Assembly: GCF_000282575.1 (NCBI RefSeq)
Contig: NZ_AKJA01000013.1
Coordinates: 57,701-121,700 of the forward strand
Direction of reading: 5' to 3'
Source of the DNA: Herbaspirillum sp. YR522
GTDB taxonomy: Bacteria > Pseudomonadota > Gammaproteobacteria > Burkholderiales > Burkholderiaceae_D
Length of the DNA: 64,000 bases
How positions within the stretch are numbered: position 1 is the first letter of the stretch; the number at the start of each line of letters is the position of its first letter. This document shows, one piece after another, positions 9,185-18,403 of the stretch. The notes below the pieces were generated by a model that ran no database searches, had not been told where the DNA came from, and worked only from the letters and a program-made list of their open reading frames with translations. The position numbers and the translations under genes are program-made.

Positions 9185-9598
9185 TCAGTCGTGCTCTTCA
9201 AGCGGTTCTGGCGGACGCGACCGCCCGCGCGACAGGTAATAGGCCAGGCCGCCGACCACGGCCACCACGCCGCCGTAGATCAATGGCTTGCGCAACCACC
9301 GCCGTGACAATAGCGACGCGCCCGTCATCAGCAACGGCGTCATCGATTGCAACGAGCGCAGGCTCAACCCGCTGGCCGACAGCGCCTTGATCGATTGCAT
9401 GGTCTTGCCGCCGCCCACGAACGAGGTAGCAAAATGCGCCACGCGGCTCAGGGCACCCTTGGCCAGCGACTCGGGGCTCAGGTTTTCACGCACCACTTCG
9501 CGCGCTTCCATTACCCCTAGCCGATACAAGGCACCCTGCGCCAGCACCTTGCGCTTGCGCTCTTCGTGGGTCATCCCGTCTTTGTTGGGCGCTTGCAT
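9185..9598 (-). CDS. small membrane protein of the YqjD-YqjE operon (unknown function)
   Basis: 137-residue protein with a charged N-terminus, a mostly amphipathic middle and one C-terminal membrane helix (LIYGGVVAVVGGLAYYLSRG). I prefer the ATG at 9598, which has GGAG upstream, over an ATG at 9622 that overlaps the preceding stop. It is the third gene after DUF883 and holin-like genes, the place taken by yqjK in enteric bacteria, though I see no clear sequence match to YqjK. The role is unknown, presumably envelope or stationary-phase related through its partners. Confidence 0.75.
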   Translation of the reverse strand: MQAPNKDGMTHEERKRKVLAQGALYRLGVMEAREVVRENLSPESLAKGALSRVAHFATSFVGGGKTMQSIKALSASGLSLRSLQSMTPLLMTGASLLSRRWLRKPLIYGGVVAVVGGLAYYLSRGRSRPPEPLEEHD

Positions 9599-9621
9599 GC
9601 GATTTTTCTCCGGTGGGGCCA

Positions 9622-10026
9622 TTACAGCAACGCGTCCTGGTCCTTGCGCAGCTCGGCCATGGTGGCCGGCAACGACAGCTTGCCTTGCGTCAACGTCGCG
9701 CGCGCGTACAGCGCCAGGCCGATGGTGACAGCGGTAAACAGCGCGCCGAACAGCGCCAGGATCTTCCAGCCCCAGCTATCCCAGGCCAGCATGACCACCA
9801 GCACCGACCAGAACGCCACGGCAAACCACAACGCCACGGTGGCGAGCGCAAACACAACCGCCAGGCGCACCAGGTTGACGCCGATTTCAGACATTTCCAG
9901 CGACGCCAGTTCGATGCGACTGAGGATCAGGCCGAGCAGGTTCTTGGTCAGGCCCAGCACACCCGCGGTCAGCCCGGGGTTACCGGGCTGGTGCGGGGCG
10001 GGACCATCCGAGTGCGGGGTGGTCAT
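9622..10026 (-). CDS. YqjE-like phage-holin superfamily membrane protein
   Basis: 134 residues with a Pro/His-rich N-terminus and two long hydrophobic segments (LVRLAVVFALATVALWFAVA and the WKILALFGALFTAVTIGLAL region). This pattern matches the YqjE/holin-X-like family of inner-membrane proteins. It follows the DUF883 gene by nine bases, the same order as yqjD-yqjE in Escherichia coli. The function is not established; family members are general stress or stationary-phase proteins. Confidence 0.8.
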   Translation of the reverse strand: MTTPHSDGPAPHQPGNPGLTAGVLGLTKNLLGLILSRIELASLEMSEIGVNLVRLAVVFALATVALWFAVAFWSVLVVMLAWDSWGWKILALFGALFTAVTIGLALYARATLTQGKLSLPATMAELRKDQDALL

Positions 10027-10035
10027 CGGCGCGGC

Positions 10036-10344
10036 TTATTTGCTGCGACCAATGACCAGACCGACCAGCAGGCCGACGCCGGCAGAGATGGCCACTGCAC
10101 GCCATGGGTTTTCGTGTACATAGTCGTCGGTCTTGGCAACCACGACCTTGCCCTTCTCGATGGCGGCGAGCTGAGCGTTGTGCGCGGCCTCGCTGGCTGC
10201 CTCCAGCAACGTGAGACCCTTGGCGCGCAGCTCATCGGCTTTTTCGCCAGTGGCGGCGGCGGCTTCGGCAAACAGGATCTGGGCATCTTTCACCAGGGTC
10301 TTCATATCGTTTCTCACGGTCTTGAGCGCAGCGGATTGGGTCAT
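10036..10344 (-). CDS. DUF883 (ElaB/YqjD-type) membrane-anchored protein
   Basis: 102-residue protein. A long charged helix (MTQSAALKTVRNDMKTLVKDAQ) is followed by the DUF883 signature VHENPWRAVAISAGVGLLVGLVIGR, a single C-terminal membrane anchor. E. coli homologues YqjD and ElaB bind ribosomes at the membrane in stationary phase. First gene of a three-gene operon, with a clear GGAG ribosome site. Confidence 0.9.
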   Translation of the reverse strand: MTQSAALKTVRNDMKTLVKDAQILFAEAAAATGEKADELRAKGLTLLEAASEAAHNAQLAAIEKGKVVVAKTDDYVHENPWRAVAISAGVGLLVGLVIGRSK

Positions 10345-10543
10345 GGAAGTTCTCCTTTTTCTAAACCATTAAACAAAAAACGGGCACTGCCACGGCAAGA
10401 GTACAACACCTGTTGGCTGCTGTCCCTGGCCGATTCTACCGGGGCCGGCGGCGCGCGGGTAGCGGCAAGCGGACTAATTTGTGGCGGCGCAAAAAACTTC
10501 GATGGTTCTTTGCTGCATTAGTTTCAACCGAGTTCGATCGATT

Positions 10544-11680
10544 TCAAAAACGGGTTTCGCGCGCGGCCCGCAGGAAGCTGTCGAGGATCGGCGTGCAATC
10601 GAGCAACTCGGCGCCGCCGGCGCGGTGGAACTCGGGGTGCCACTGCAAGCCCATCACGAATGGGGCCTTGCGATAACGGATGGCTTCGACGATCTGGTCC
10701 GGTCCCGACACCGCCTCGACCGACAGGTCGCGTCCGACATCGCGCACTGCCTGGTGGTGGATGGAGTTGACGATGGCGCGCTCGGTGCTCACCAGTTGCG
10801 CCAGGGTCGACCCCGGCGGAAAGGCCAGCTCGTGGTAGTTGCTGTCGTACATGTCGTTGACGTGCGGGATCGCGGTCGGGACATCGGTGGCGATGTCCTG
10901 GTAAAGGGTGCCGCCAAAGGCCACGTTGATCAGCTGGCAGCCGCGGCAGATGCCCAGCACCGGCTTGCCGGCCTCGATGAATTCGTGCAGCAGTTCGAGC
11001 TCGTACATGTCGCGTACCCGGTCACCGCTCCATTCCGGCCGGGTCGCGGCCTGGGCGTAGCTCTGCGGCGAGACGTCGGCCCCGCCCTGCAGCACCAGCC
11101 CATCCAGGTTCTTGGCGTAGTCGCGCAGGCGGATGTTGCTGGGGTGGACCAGGCCGTTGGTGTTGACCGTGGGGATCATGAACACCAGCACGTCGCGCGA
11201 CATGACCCACTGGGCAATCGACTCTTCGAGGTACTGCAAGGTCTTGCTGCGCAAGCCCTTGGCACCGGATTCGGGGTGGAAGATACGGGCCGACACGCCG
11301 ATCTTGAGCGTGCGGTGCATCACCCGCCGACCCGCCTTGTCGGACAACGCCCTGAAGCGCGCCATCAGCAAGTTCCAGGTCTGGGCCCAGGGCGCTTCGG
11401 TGGAGTGATGCGACGGCGGCGGCAGCGGCGAATGCGGAATGGCGTGCGGTTGCGCGGCTGGCTGCGCAGGGTGTGGCGGCACGGCCGACGCCGTCTCGAG
11501 CGGGGCGGCAGTGACTGCCGCCGGTGCCGCTACCGGTTCGATCGGTGCCGCCGGCACCACCGGGGGCACGCTGCCCTGCCCTTGGCTGGCGGCGCCGGCG
11601 CCTGGCCGGAGTTCGGGCGCGGGACTGCCCGGCTTGGGTTCGCGGGGCTGGCTGGCTTCGGAATCTTGGATATCGGACAT
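10544..11680 (-). CDS. class I glutamine amidotransferase-like hydrolase (gamma-glutamyl-GABA hydrolase family)
   Basis: Peptidase C26/PuuD-type enzyme, which cleaves gamma-glutamyl amides such as gamma-glutamyl-GABA. The triad is visible: the nucleophile Cys in GICRGCQLINVAFGG, and His plus Glu in GLQWHPEFH. The oxyanion region is LQGGADVSPQSY. The start ATG is at 11680, giving 378 residues. The first ~110 residues are a low-complexity Pro/Ala/Glu stretch not found in PuuD. The substrate is not certain, since no other putrescine-pathway genes are near. Confidence 0.85.
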   Translation of the reverse strand: MSDIQDSEASQPREPKPGSPAPELRPGAGAASQGQGSVPPVVPAAPIEPVAAPAAVTAAPLETASAVPPHPAQPAAQPHAIPHSPLPPPSHHSTEAPWAQTWNLLMARFRALSDKAGRRVMHRTLKIGVSARIFHPESGAKGLRSKTLQYLEESIAQWVMSRDVLVFMIPTVNTNGLVHPSNIRLRDYAKNLDGLVLQGGADVSPQSYAQAATRPEWSGDRVRDMYELELLHEFIEAGKPVLGICRGCQLINVAFGGTLYQDIATDVPTAIPHVNDMYDSNYHELAFPPGSTLAQLVSTERAIVNSIHHQAVRDVGRDLSVEAVSGPDQIVEAIRYRKAPFVMGLQWHPEFHRAGGAELLDCTPILDSFLRAARETRF

Positions 11681-11994
11681 TGGCGGCGATGACGAATGAA
11701 TAAGTGGACTGCGGCGTGTCAGCGCTGGCCCCGACCGGCTGACTTCACCGGATTGGCGCGGGGTCGGCTTGGGTCGGACGAGTATAAGCGCAATGCCCGG
11801 CTTTTGATACCCGCCGCAAGAAACGCCGCAAAGGCGAGGAAGCGGTACGTCCCACCCGTCGCCCATGACGCCGGCTTTCGTGGCACACTCCCTCCGTTTA
11901 CGACAGGCAGACAGCATATCTGCCGCACATGTTCCGGAGAATTGGCGATCTGCGCTGTTCCGGTGCCTTCCGCCCGTGCCTCATTGCACCCACC
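11681..11994. other. divergent promoter region between amidotransferase and kefF
   Basis: 314 bases separating two divergent genes. No supportable coding sequence: the reading frame upstream of the amidotransferase start is open but Arg/Pro-rich and unlike the family. Both promoters must lie here, though I could not pick a confident pair of boxes. Confidence 0.4.
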
Positions 11995-12531
11995 ATGTCC
12001 AACGTACTGATCCTCTACGCCCATCCAGCCGCCGAGCTGTCGCGCACCAACCGCCTCATGATCGAGGCCGCCGCCCGCCTGCCCAACGTCACCATCAACG
12101 ACCTCTACCAGCGCTATCCCGATTTCGACATCGACGTCGAGCACGAGCAGCAGCTGCTGGCCGCGGCCGACCTGGTGGTGCTGCAGCACCCCATCCACTG
12201 GTACAGCATGCCGGCATTGCAGAAGGAATGGCTGGACCAGGTGCTGACTCGCGGCTGGGCCTTCGGCCATGACGGCCACGCGCTGCGCGACAAGGGCCTG
12301 TGGCTGGTGGCCAGTACCGGTGGCGAGACGGCCGCGTATGGTCCGCAGGGCCGTCACGGCCATGTCTTCGACGACTTCCTGCCGCCATACCAGCAGACCG
12401 CCCGGCTGTGCGGCATGCACTGGCTGCCGCCGCTGGTGTTGCACGGCGCGCACCATCTCGAGCCGCTCCGGTTCCAGCAGCATGTATCGCACTATGCCGA
12501 CCGCCTGGCCAGCTATCCCGCCTGGCGCTGA
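11995..12531 (+). CDS. kefF: KefF-like NAD(P)H quinone reductase, ancillary to KefC
   Basis: Flavodoxin-fold NAD(P)H:quinone reductase of 178 residues. KefF binds KefC and is needed for full glutathione-gated potassium efflux, and it also reduces quinones. Visible signatures are the FMN loop YAHPAAELSRTNR, the HPIHWYSMPALQKEW motif and the STGGETAAYGPQG loop. It lies 35 bases before kefC in the conserved order. ATG 11995 is chosen because the family begins at MSNVLILYAHP. Confidence 0.92.
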   Translation: MSNVLILYAHPAAELSRTNRLMIEAAARLPNVTINDLYQRYPDFDIDVEHEQQLLAAADLVVLQHPIHWYSMPALQKEWLDQVLTRGWAFGHDGHALRDKGLWLVASTGGETAAYGPQGRHGHVFDDFLPPYQQTARLCGMHWLPPLVLHGAHHLEPLRFQQHVSHYADRLASYPAWR

Positions 12532-12566
12532 TCTCGCCCCACGCCCAACTCCGCCCGACACCTTCC

Positions 12567-14405
12567 ATGGACGAACACCTTCTCAAAGCACTGGTCTACC
12601 TGCTGGCCGCCGTGGCTGCCGTACCGATTGCCAAGCGCCTCGGCCTGGGCGCGGTACTCGGCTACCTGCTGGCCGGCATTGTCATCGGCCCCTGGGGCCT
12701 GGGCCTCATCAGCGAGGTCAAGCACATCCTTGAGTTTTCCGAATTCGGAGTGGTGCTGCTGCTGTTCCTGATCGGCCTGGAACTCGATCCCAAGCGCCTG
12801 TGGTCGCTGCGCCGCTCCATCTTCGGCTGGGGTAGCGCCCAGGTGCTGGCAGTGAGTGCGGCCTTGCTGGCCGCGGCACTGGCCGTTGGCGTACCGTGGC
12901 GGGTGGCGCTCATCGCCGCGCTCGGCATGTCGCTGTCCTCGACCGCGATTGCCCTGGCCACGCTGGGCGAGCGCAAGCTCACCGCCACCCCGGCGGGCTC
13001 GGCCGGCTTCGCCATCCTGCTGTTCCAGGATATCGCCGCCATTCCCATGATGGCTGCCGTGCCGCTGTTGGGCATGGCCGCCGTCGAAGGCAGCGGCCAG
13101 GGCTGGTTGCACGCCGGCCAGGTGGCCTTGGTGATCGCGCTGCTGATCTTCGGCGGGCGGGTGCTGATGCGTCCCATCCTGCGCATCATCGCCAAGACCG
13201 ACATGCGCGAGATCTTCACCGCCTTTTCGCTGCTGCTGGTGATCGCCACCTGCCTGCTGATGCAATCGGTGGGCATGTCGATGGCACTGGGCACCTTCCT
13301 GGCCGGGGTACTGCTGGCGGATTCCGAATACCGCCATGCGCTCGAGAGCGACCTGGAACCCTTCAAGGGACTGTTGCTGGGCCTGTTCTTCATCGCCGTG
13401 GGCATGTCGGTCGACTTTGGCGTGTTCCTGGCCCAGCCGTGGCGCATCCTCGGCCTGGTGGCCGCCTTCGTGGCCATCAAGGCCAGCGTGATGTGGCTGC
13501 TGGGGCGCTGCTTCGGCATTGCGCGCGGCCAGCAGCTGTTCTTTGCCTTCCTGCTCTCGCAAGGCGGTGAATTCGCCTTCATCGTGTTCGGCGCGGCCGT
13601 CACCGCCAAGGTGCTCACGCCCGAGGTATCGTCCATGCTGGTGGTGGTGGTGGCGCTGTCGATGCTGGTCACGCCCCTGCTGCTGCTGGTTCACGACCGA
13701 CTGCTGGTGCGCTGGCTCGATTCCGGGCGACGCCGCCCGGAAGACAAGATCGAGCCGCAGGACCACCCGGTGATCATCGCCGGCTTCGGCCGCTTCGGGC
13801 AGATCATCGGACGCCTGCTGCATGCCAATGGCATCGGCGCCACCGTGCTCGACCACGATCCGGACCAGATCGACTTCCTGCGCAAGTTCGGCTTCAAGGT
13901 GTTCTACGGCGACGCCACCCGCATCGACCTGCTGCGCACGGCCGGTGCCGAGAAGGCGCGCGTGCTGGTGATCGCCATCGATGACGCGGCCGGCACGCTG
14001 CAGATGGTCGACAAGGTGCGCGAGGAATTTCCGCACCTGGTCATCGCCGCCCGCGCCCGCAATGTCACGCACTACTACGACCTGCTCGACCGAGGCGTGA
14101 CGGTGCTCGAGCGCGAAACCTTCGAGAGCGCATTGCACATGGGCCGGCAAGTGCTGCAGGAACTCGACTTCGGCGCCTATCGCGCACGCCAGGCCGCCAT
14201 GAAGTTCCGCGCCCACAACATCAAGACGCTCTACAACCTGTACCCGCACTACAAGGACCAGCAGCAGATGGTGTCGATGGCGGCACAGGCACGCGAGGAA
14301 CTGCAGGCCATGTTCACGGGTGACCGCGAAGCGATGCTGCGCGACCATGCCCCTGAACACTGGCGCGGCGAGATGGCCGACGAAAGGCCGCGCGACCCGA
14401 CGTAA
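12567..14405 (+). CDS. kefC: glutathione-regulated potassium efflux antiporter KefC/KefB
   Basis: 612-residue monovalent cation:proton antiporter 2 protein. The first ~380 residues hold 12-13 hydrophobic helices. The C-terminal RCK/TrkA-N domain begins at PVIIAGFGRFGQIIGR, a Rossmann GxGxxG that binds NADH/glutathione, followed by the KVFYGDAT motif. It protects against electrophiles by lowering cytoplasmic pH through potassium efflux. It is paired with kefF. A long antisense open frame across this gene is a GC artefact. Confidence 0.95.
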   Translation: MDEHLLKALVYLLAAVAAVPIAKRLGLGAVLGYLLAGIVIGPWGLGLISEVKHILEFSEFGVVLLLFLIGLELDPKRLWSLRRSIFGWGSAQVLAVSAALLAAALAVGVPWRVALIAALGMSLSSTAIALATLGERKLTATPAGSAGFAILLFQDIAAIPMMAAVPLLGMAAVEGSGQGWLHAGQVALVIALLIFGGRVLMRPILRIIAKTDMREIFTAFSLLLVIATCLLMQSVGMSMALGTFLAGVLLADSEYRHALESDLEPFKGLLLGLFFIAVGMSVDFGVFLAQPWRILGLVAAFVAIKASVMWLLGRCFGIARGQQLFFAFLLSQGGEFAFIVFGAAVTAKVLTPEVSSMLVVVVALSMLVTPLLLLVHDRLLVRWLDSGRRRPEDKIEPQDHPVIIAGFGRFGQIIGRLLHANGIGATVLDHDPDQIDFLRKFGFKVFYGDATRIDLLRTAGAEKARVLVIAIDDAAGTLQMVDKVREEFPHLVIAARARNVTHYYDLLDRGVTVLERETFESALHMGRQVLQELDFGAYRARQAAMKFRAHNIKTLYNLYPHYKDQQQMVSMAAQAREELQAMFTGDREAMLRDHAPEHWRGEMADERPRDPT

Positions 14406-14438
14406 AAAAAGCCGGGTAGATGTCGATGTCCACCCGGC
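14404..14438 (-). terminator. terminator of the DegP-like protease gene
   Basis: Hairpin GCCGGGT / ACCCGGC (14411-14438) followed on the minus strand by seven T. It sits between convergent kefC and the protease gene and works best for the protease transcript. Confidence 0.85.
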
Positions 14439-14475
14439 CAACCCTCACTGCTTACCAACTACACCAGCGGCGCCA

Positions 14476-15957
14476 TCAATTCAGCGTCAATGGCACGAAG
14501 ATCTTTTCGTCGCCGCGCTCCACCAGCAGCGCTACGCTCTTGCCGGCCTTGGTCGCCAGCTTGCGCAATTGCTCGACGTTGGTCACGGGCGTGCCGTTCA
14601 GCGCCAGGATCACATCGCCGCCCTGGATCCCGGCAATGGCCGCCGGGCCCGACACATCTTCGACCAGCAGGCCGTTCTGCCCGCCCAGCTGCTTTTGCTC
14701 GTCCTTGTCGAGCGGCCGCACGGCCAGGCCCAGGCGGCCCGGATTGCCGGCCTTGTTGGCGGGGGCATCGTTGCTGGCGGCCTTCATCTCGCCTACCTTC
14801 ACGTTCAGGCTGCGCACCTGGCCGCCGCGCATCACCTCGATCGGCTGCGACGTGCCGGGCGCGGTATCGGCCACCAGCGTGGGCAGGTCGACCGAATGAT
14901 CGATCGCATGACCGCCGAAGCGCAGGATCACATCGCCGGCCTGCAGCCCGGCCTGGTCGGCCGGACTGCCCTTCTCGACCGAGCTCACCAGGGCCCCCTG
15001 GGCAGTCTTGAGGCCGAACGATTCGGACAGGGTCTGGTTCAGATCCTGCACCGACACGCCGAGGCGGCCGCGGGTCACCTTGCCATGCTGCACCAATTGC
15101 TGTTCGACCTTCATTGCCACGTCGATCGGAATCGAGAACGACAGCCCCTGGAAGCCGCCGGTCTGGCTGTAGATCTGCGAATTGATGCCGATCACCTGGC
15201 CCTTCAGGTTGAACAGCGGACCACCCGAGTTGCCGGGATTGACGGCTACATCGGTCTGCAGGAAAGGCACGTAGTTGTCATCCGGCAGGCTGCGCGACTT
15301 GGCGCTGATGATGCCGGCGGTGGCCGTGTTGTCGAAGCCGTAGGGCGAGCCGATGGCCAGCACCGGCTCGCCCACCAGCACCTGCGAAGGGTCGCCGATC
15401 TGCACCGTGGGCAGGTCGCGGGCATCGATGCGGATGACGGCAATATCGCTCTGCTTGTCCACCCCCAGTACCTTGGCCTTGAACTCGCGACGGTCGGTCA
15501 GCTTGACCACCACTTCCTGGGCGCCGTCGACCACGTGGGCATTGGTCAGGATGATGCCGTCGGGCGAGATGATGAAACCGGACCCCAGCCCATGCATCAC
15601 CTGCGGGCCGCGCGGCACCTGCAATTGCGGCCCGAAGCGCTTGAAGAATTGGGCAAATGGATCGTCCGGATCGGCCTCGTCGCCGTCGTCGGCCACTTTC
15701 TTGACCTTGCCGGTGACACTGATGTTGACCACCGCCGGGCCGGCGCGCTGCACGATGCCCGAGAAGTCGGTCGCCGCCGCCACCACCGGACCGGCCGGGG
15801 CGGTTGGCGCCGCATTGGCGGCCACCAGGGGCGCGCCGACCGGCGCGGCATGCGCCGACGGGAAATCGGCGCCATGAAAATAGACATAACCGCCGCCCAC
15901 CGCGGCGGCCAGCATCACGGCCAGGGTGTTACGGACGAAAACAATGCGTCGGCTCAT
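14476..15957 (-). CDS. periplasmic Do-like serine protease (DegP/MucD)
   Basis: Trypsin-fold protease/chaperone with two PDZ domains, acting on misfolded envelope proteins. Two Met codons stand in tandem (15960 and 15957); the second has the better spacing from AAGGAG. An N-terminal signal sequence or anchor (NTLAVMLAAAVGGGYVYF) precedes a low-complexity linker. The triad is His in TNAHVVDGA, Asp in DIAVIRID and Ser in NPGNSGGPL. The PDZ domains span about residues 275-370 and 395-485. A two-component system follows upstream, and PmrA-type half-sites sit in the promoter. Confidence 0.94.
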   Translation of the reverse strand: MSRRIVFVRNTLAVMLAAAVGGGYVYFHGADFPSAHAAPVGAPLVAANAAPTAPAGPVVAAATDFSGIVQRAGPAVVNISVTGKVKKVADDGDEADPDDPFAQFFKRFGPQLQVPRGPQVMHGLGSGFIISPDGIILTNAHVVDGAQEVVVKLTDRREFKAKVLGVDKQSDIAVIRIDARDLPTVQIGDPSQVLVGEPVLAIGSPYGFDNTATAGIISAKSRSLPDDNYVPFLQTDVAVNPGNSGGPLFNLKGQVIGINSQIYSQTGGFQGLSFSIPIDVAMKVEQQLVQHGKVTRGRLGVSVQDLNQTLSESFGLKTAQGALVSSVEKGSPADQAGLQAGDVILRFGGHAIDHSVDLPTLVADTAPGTSQPIEVMRGGQVRSLNVKVGEMKAASNDAPANKAGNPGRLGLAVRPLDKDEQKQLGGQNGLLVEDVSGPAAIAGIQGGDVILALNGTPVTNVEQLRKLATKAGKSVALLVERGDEKIFVPLTLN

Positions 15958-15990
15958 CATGCACTCCTTGTCGGTCAGGGATTATCCGGG

Positions 15991-16051
15991 GGTCGAGCGG
16001 GCTCGACCGTTGGAGTGCAGATTAAGCGCCGAAAATTAAGACAGACTTAAG
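15991..16051 (-). promoter_or_regulatory. PmrA/QseB-type box and inverted repeat upstream of the DegP-like gene
   Basis: On the minus strand CTTAAG-N5-CTTAAT (16051-16035) matches the direct-repeat box of PmrA/QseB-family regulators, and a third CTTAAT follows at 16026-16021. Further downstream lies a perfect eight-base inverted repeat (GGTCGAGC/GCTCGACC, 15991-16008). A -10-like GATAAT follows at 15986-15981. The cognate-looking regulator gene is only 1.5 kb away. Confidence 0.55.
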
Positions 16052-16168
16052 AAAAGGCCGCACCGGTGGCGTCATCGCTGCCCGCCGGCCAACGTGCGCG
16101 GTGCCGCACACCGGCTTGCCGGGATCGACGGCAAACCAGGCCGACGCGGCGCCACGGCATGTCGTCAG

Positions 16169-17518
16169 CTAAGACGATGGCGTGGCGGACATCGGCGAGC
16201 GCGGCAAGTCCACCCGCGCCTGCAAGCCACCGTCGGCGTTCCTCAATTCGACCCGCGCGTCGTGCAGGTCGGCGATCTGGCGCACGATGGCCAGCCCCAG
16301 CCCGCTGCCGAATGCGGCGCGACCGGCGTTCTGTTCCAGCGCACGGCGCGCCCGATAGAAGCGGTCGAACACGCGCGGCATTTCGCTTTCGGCGATGCCG
16401 GGACCGCTGTCCTGGATCACCACCGTGCAACATTCATCGGATGCCTCGAAACGTACATCCACCACGCCACCCTGGGGGGTATAGCGCAAGGCGTTGTCCA
16501 CCAGGTTGTTGAACAGGATGCGCAGGGCCTCGCCATTGCCGGTGACGACCAGCGGGTTGCCATCGTCGCCGTCCTCGGCCAGCCCCAGGTCGATCCCGCC
16601 ATGCACCGCCACCGACGACAGAGCGCCCACCACGTCACGCAGCAAGGCGCGCAGGTCGACCGCCTGCCGCGCCATGGCCTCGGGTTCCTGGCGGGCCAGC
16701 GTCAGCAGTTGATGCACCAGGTGGCTGGCGCGCTCCAGGCCATTCTTGAGGTCGCCAAAGGCAGCCTGGCGCTCGTCGGCATCGGCGGCACGCTCGGCCA
16801 GTTGCACCTGCAGCCGCAGCGCCGTCAATGGTGTGCGCAGTTCGTGGGCGGCATCGGCCACGAAGGCTCGCTGCGCTTCGGTGGCCTGCTTGAGCCGTGC
16901 CAGCAGGTCGTTGAGGGCATGCGTGAGGGGCAGGATCTCCTGCGGCAGGCCGGCGTCACCGATGGGCATGAGCGAATGCATGTCGCGCGCCTGGACCTCG
17001 GCGGCGGCACGCCGCACCGGCGCCAGACCGCGGCTCACGGCCAGCCAGGCCAGTACCCCGATGAGCGGGAACAGCAGCAACAGCGGCGCCACCGTCTTGA
17101 CCGCCATCTGGGCGGCGATCTCGTCGCGCGCACTCTGCGGTTGCGCCACCTGCACCACGGTGCTGCCGATCTGGGCGCTGTAGACGCGCCACAGGCCGTT
17201 GGGTCCGTGGACGTTGGCAAAGCCCAGTTCGGCCTGGCGCGGCATGGCGCTGCGCGCGTGGGAGTGGTAGATGACGGTGCCGCTGCTGTCCCAGATCTGC
17301 ATCATGATCTCGTCCTCCAGCTCGGGCAGTTGCTGGCCCGGCGAGATCGGCGAAAAAGCCTGGCGCGGCAGCGAGGCGGCGATCTGCCGCATCTGGTAGT
17401 CGAAGATCTGGTTGGCCTCGCCACGGGCCTGGAAATACAGCCCGACGCCAGCGGCCACGATGATCGAGAACAGCCCCAGTCCCAGCCACAGCAGCAGTTT
17501 GTTGCGTACCGATTTCAT
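16169..17518 (-). CDS. two-component sensor histidine kinase (QseC/PmrB-like)
   Basis: 449-residue inner-membrane kinase. The first membrane helix is at about residues 8-30. A periplasmic sensor domain of ~115 residues follows, with a second helix at about 150-172. The dimerisation domain has the phospho-His in FVADAAHELRTPL, and the ATPase domain has the N-box NLVDNALRYTP, G1 DSGPGI and G2 GSGLGLAIV. Its start overlaps the regulator stop as ATGA. The sequence is closest in style to the QseC/TctE group. Confidence 0.93.
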   Translation of the reverse strand: MKSVRNKLLLWLGLGLFSIIVAAGVGLYFQARGEANQIFDYQMRQIAASLPRQAFSPISPGQQLPELEDEIMMQIWDSSGTVIYHSHARSAMPRQAELGFANVHGPNGLWRVYSAQIGSTVVQVAQPQSARDEIAAQMAVKTVAPLLLLFPLIGVLAWLAVSRGLAPVRRAAAEVQARDMHSLMPIGDAGLPQEILPLTHALNDLLARLKQATEAQRAFVADAAHELRTPLTALRLQVQLAERAADADERQAAFGDLKNGLERASHLVHQLLTLARQEPEAMARQAVDLRALLRDVVGALSSVAVHGGIDLGLAEDGDDGNPLVVTGNGEALRILFNNLVDNALRYTPQGGVVDVRFEASDECCTVVIQDSGPGIAESEMPRVFDRFYRARRALEQNAGRAAFGSGLGLAIVRQIADLHDARVELRNADGGLQARVDLPRSPMSATPSS

Positions 17519-18171
17519 GCCGGCACCAGGTAGCCGACGCCGCGCACGTTCTTGATGAAGTCGCTGCCCAGTTTCTTGCGCAGGGCATGGATGTGGACTT
17601 CGACCGCGTTGCTTTCGATGCTGTCGTCCCAGCCGTAGAGTTTTTCCTCGAGCTGGGCGCGCGACAGGATCACGCCCGGGCGGTCCATGAAGGCCCGCAG
17701 CAAGGCGAACTCGCGCGCCGACAGGTTGACCGCCTGCCCGCTCACGCTCACTTCGTGGGTGGCCGGGTTGAGTACCACCTCGCGCACCTGCACCAGGCTG
17801 TCGGCGCGCCCCGACTGGCGGCGCAACAGCGCCCGCATGCGCGCGCTCAGCTCTTCCAGGTCGAATGGCTTGATCAGGTAGTCGTCGGCGCCGGCGTCGA
17901 GCCCGGCGACGCGGTCGGCCACGGCATCGCGCGCGGTGGTGATCAGTACCGGCAGCGGGTTGCCGCGTTCGCGCAAGGTCTTGAGCACTGCCAGGCCATC
18001 CTTTTGCGGCAGGCCCAGGTCGAGCAGCAGCATGGCGTATTGTTCGTCGCGCAGCGCGGCGTCGGCCGACTTGCCGTCCTGCACCCAGTCGATGGCAAAG
18101 CCGTCCAGGCGCAAACCCTTGCGCACGGCCTCGCCCACCATCGGATCATCTTCTACCAGCAACACCCGCAT
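17515..18171 (-). CDS. OmpR-family response regulator (QseB/PmrA-like)
   Basis: 218 residues: a receiver with acidic pocket VEDD and phospho-Asp51 in LLLDLGLPQKDGL, then a winged-helix DNA-binding domain ending in NVRGVGYLVPA. The ALRKKLG recognition region is typical of QseB/PmrA. It is translated together with the kinase. A CTTAAG-N5-CTTAAT box upstream of the nearby protease gene is a likely target, by analogy with PmrA and QseB. Confidence 0.94.
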   Translation of the reverse strand: MRVLLVEDDPMVGEAVRKGLRLDGFAIDWVQDGKSADAALRDEQYAMLLLDLGLPQKDGLAVLKTLRERGNPLPVLITTARDAVADRVAGLDAGADDYLIKPFDLEELSARMRALLRRQSGRADSLVQVREVVLNPATHEVSVSGQAVNLSAREFALLRAFMDRPGVILSRAQLEEKLYGWDDSIESNAVEVHIHALRKKLGSDFIKNVRGVGYLVPA

Positions 18172-18198
18172 ACCGGCTCCATCAGGTCAATGTCGATT

Positions 18199-18393
18199 TC
18201 AGAGCAGCTTGGCCGCCAGGAACACCAGCGTCGACAACAGGATGGTCGACGCAAACGGCAACGAGAAGTCGCGTCCGAACAGGCGAAAGCGCACGTCGCC
18301 GGGAAGCCGCCCGATGCCCAGCTTTTCCAGCCACGGCAGCAGCGTCGAAAACACGATCACCGCCAGAAAGATCACCACCACCCAACGTATCAC
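18199..18393 (-). CDS. DUF2905 small membrane protein
   Basis: 64-residue two-helix membrane protein with the DUF2905 pattern LGRLPGD-like motif (IGRLPGDVRFRLFGRDFSLPF) between the helices. The start is GTG at 18393, six bases after AAGGAG. Longer frames would run into the preceding gene. Family function is unknown. It sits between the MidA-type methyltransferase and the two-component system and may share their transcript. Confidence 0.82.
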   Translation of the reverse strand: MIRWVVVIFLAVIVFSTLLPWLEKLGIGRLPGDVRFRLFGRDFSLPFASTILLSTLVFLAAKLL

Positions 18394-18403
18394 GCGTTTC
18401 TCC

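Noticed and set aside
12513..14441. 642-codon minus-strand frame opposite kefC
   Set aside because: Composition is His/Gln/Arg-rich, and kefC with its complete transporter and RCK motifs explains the region.
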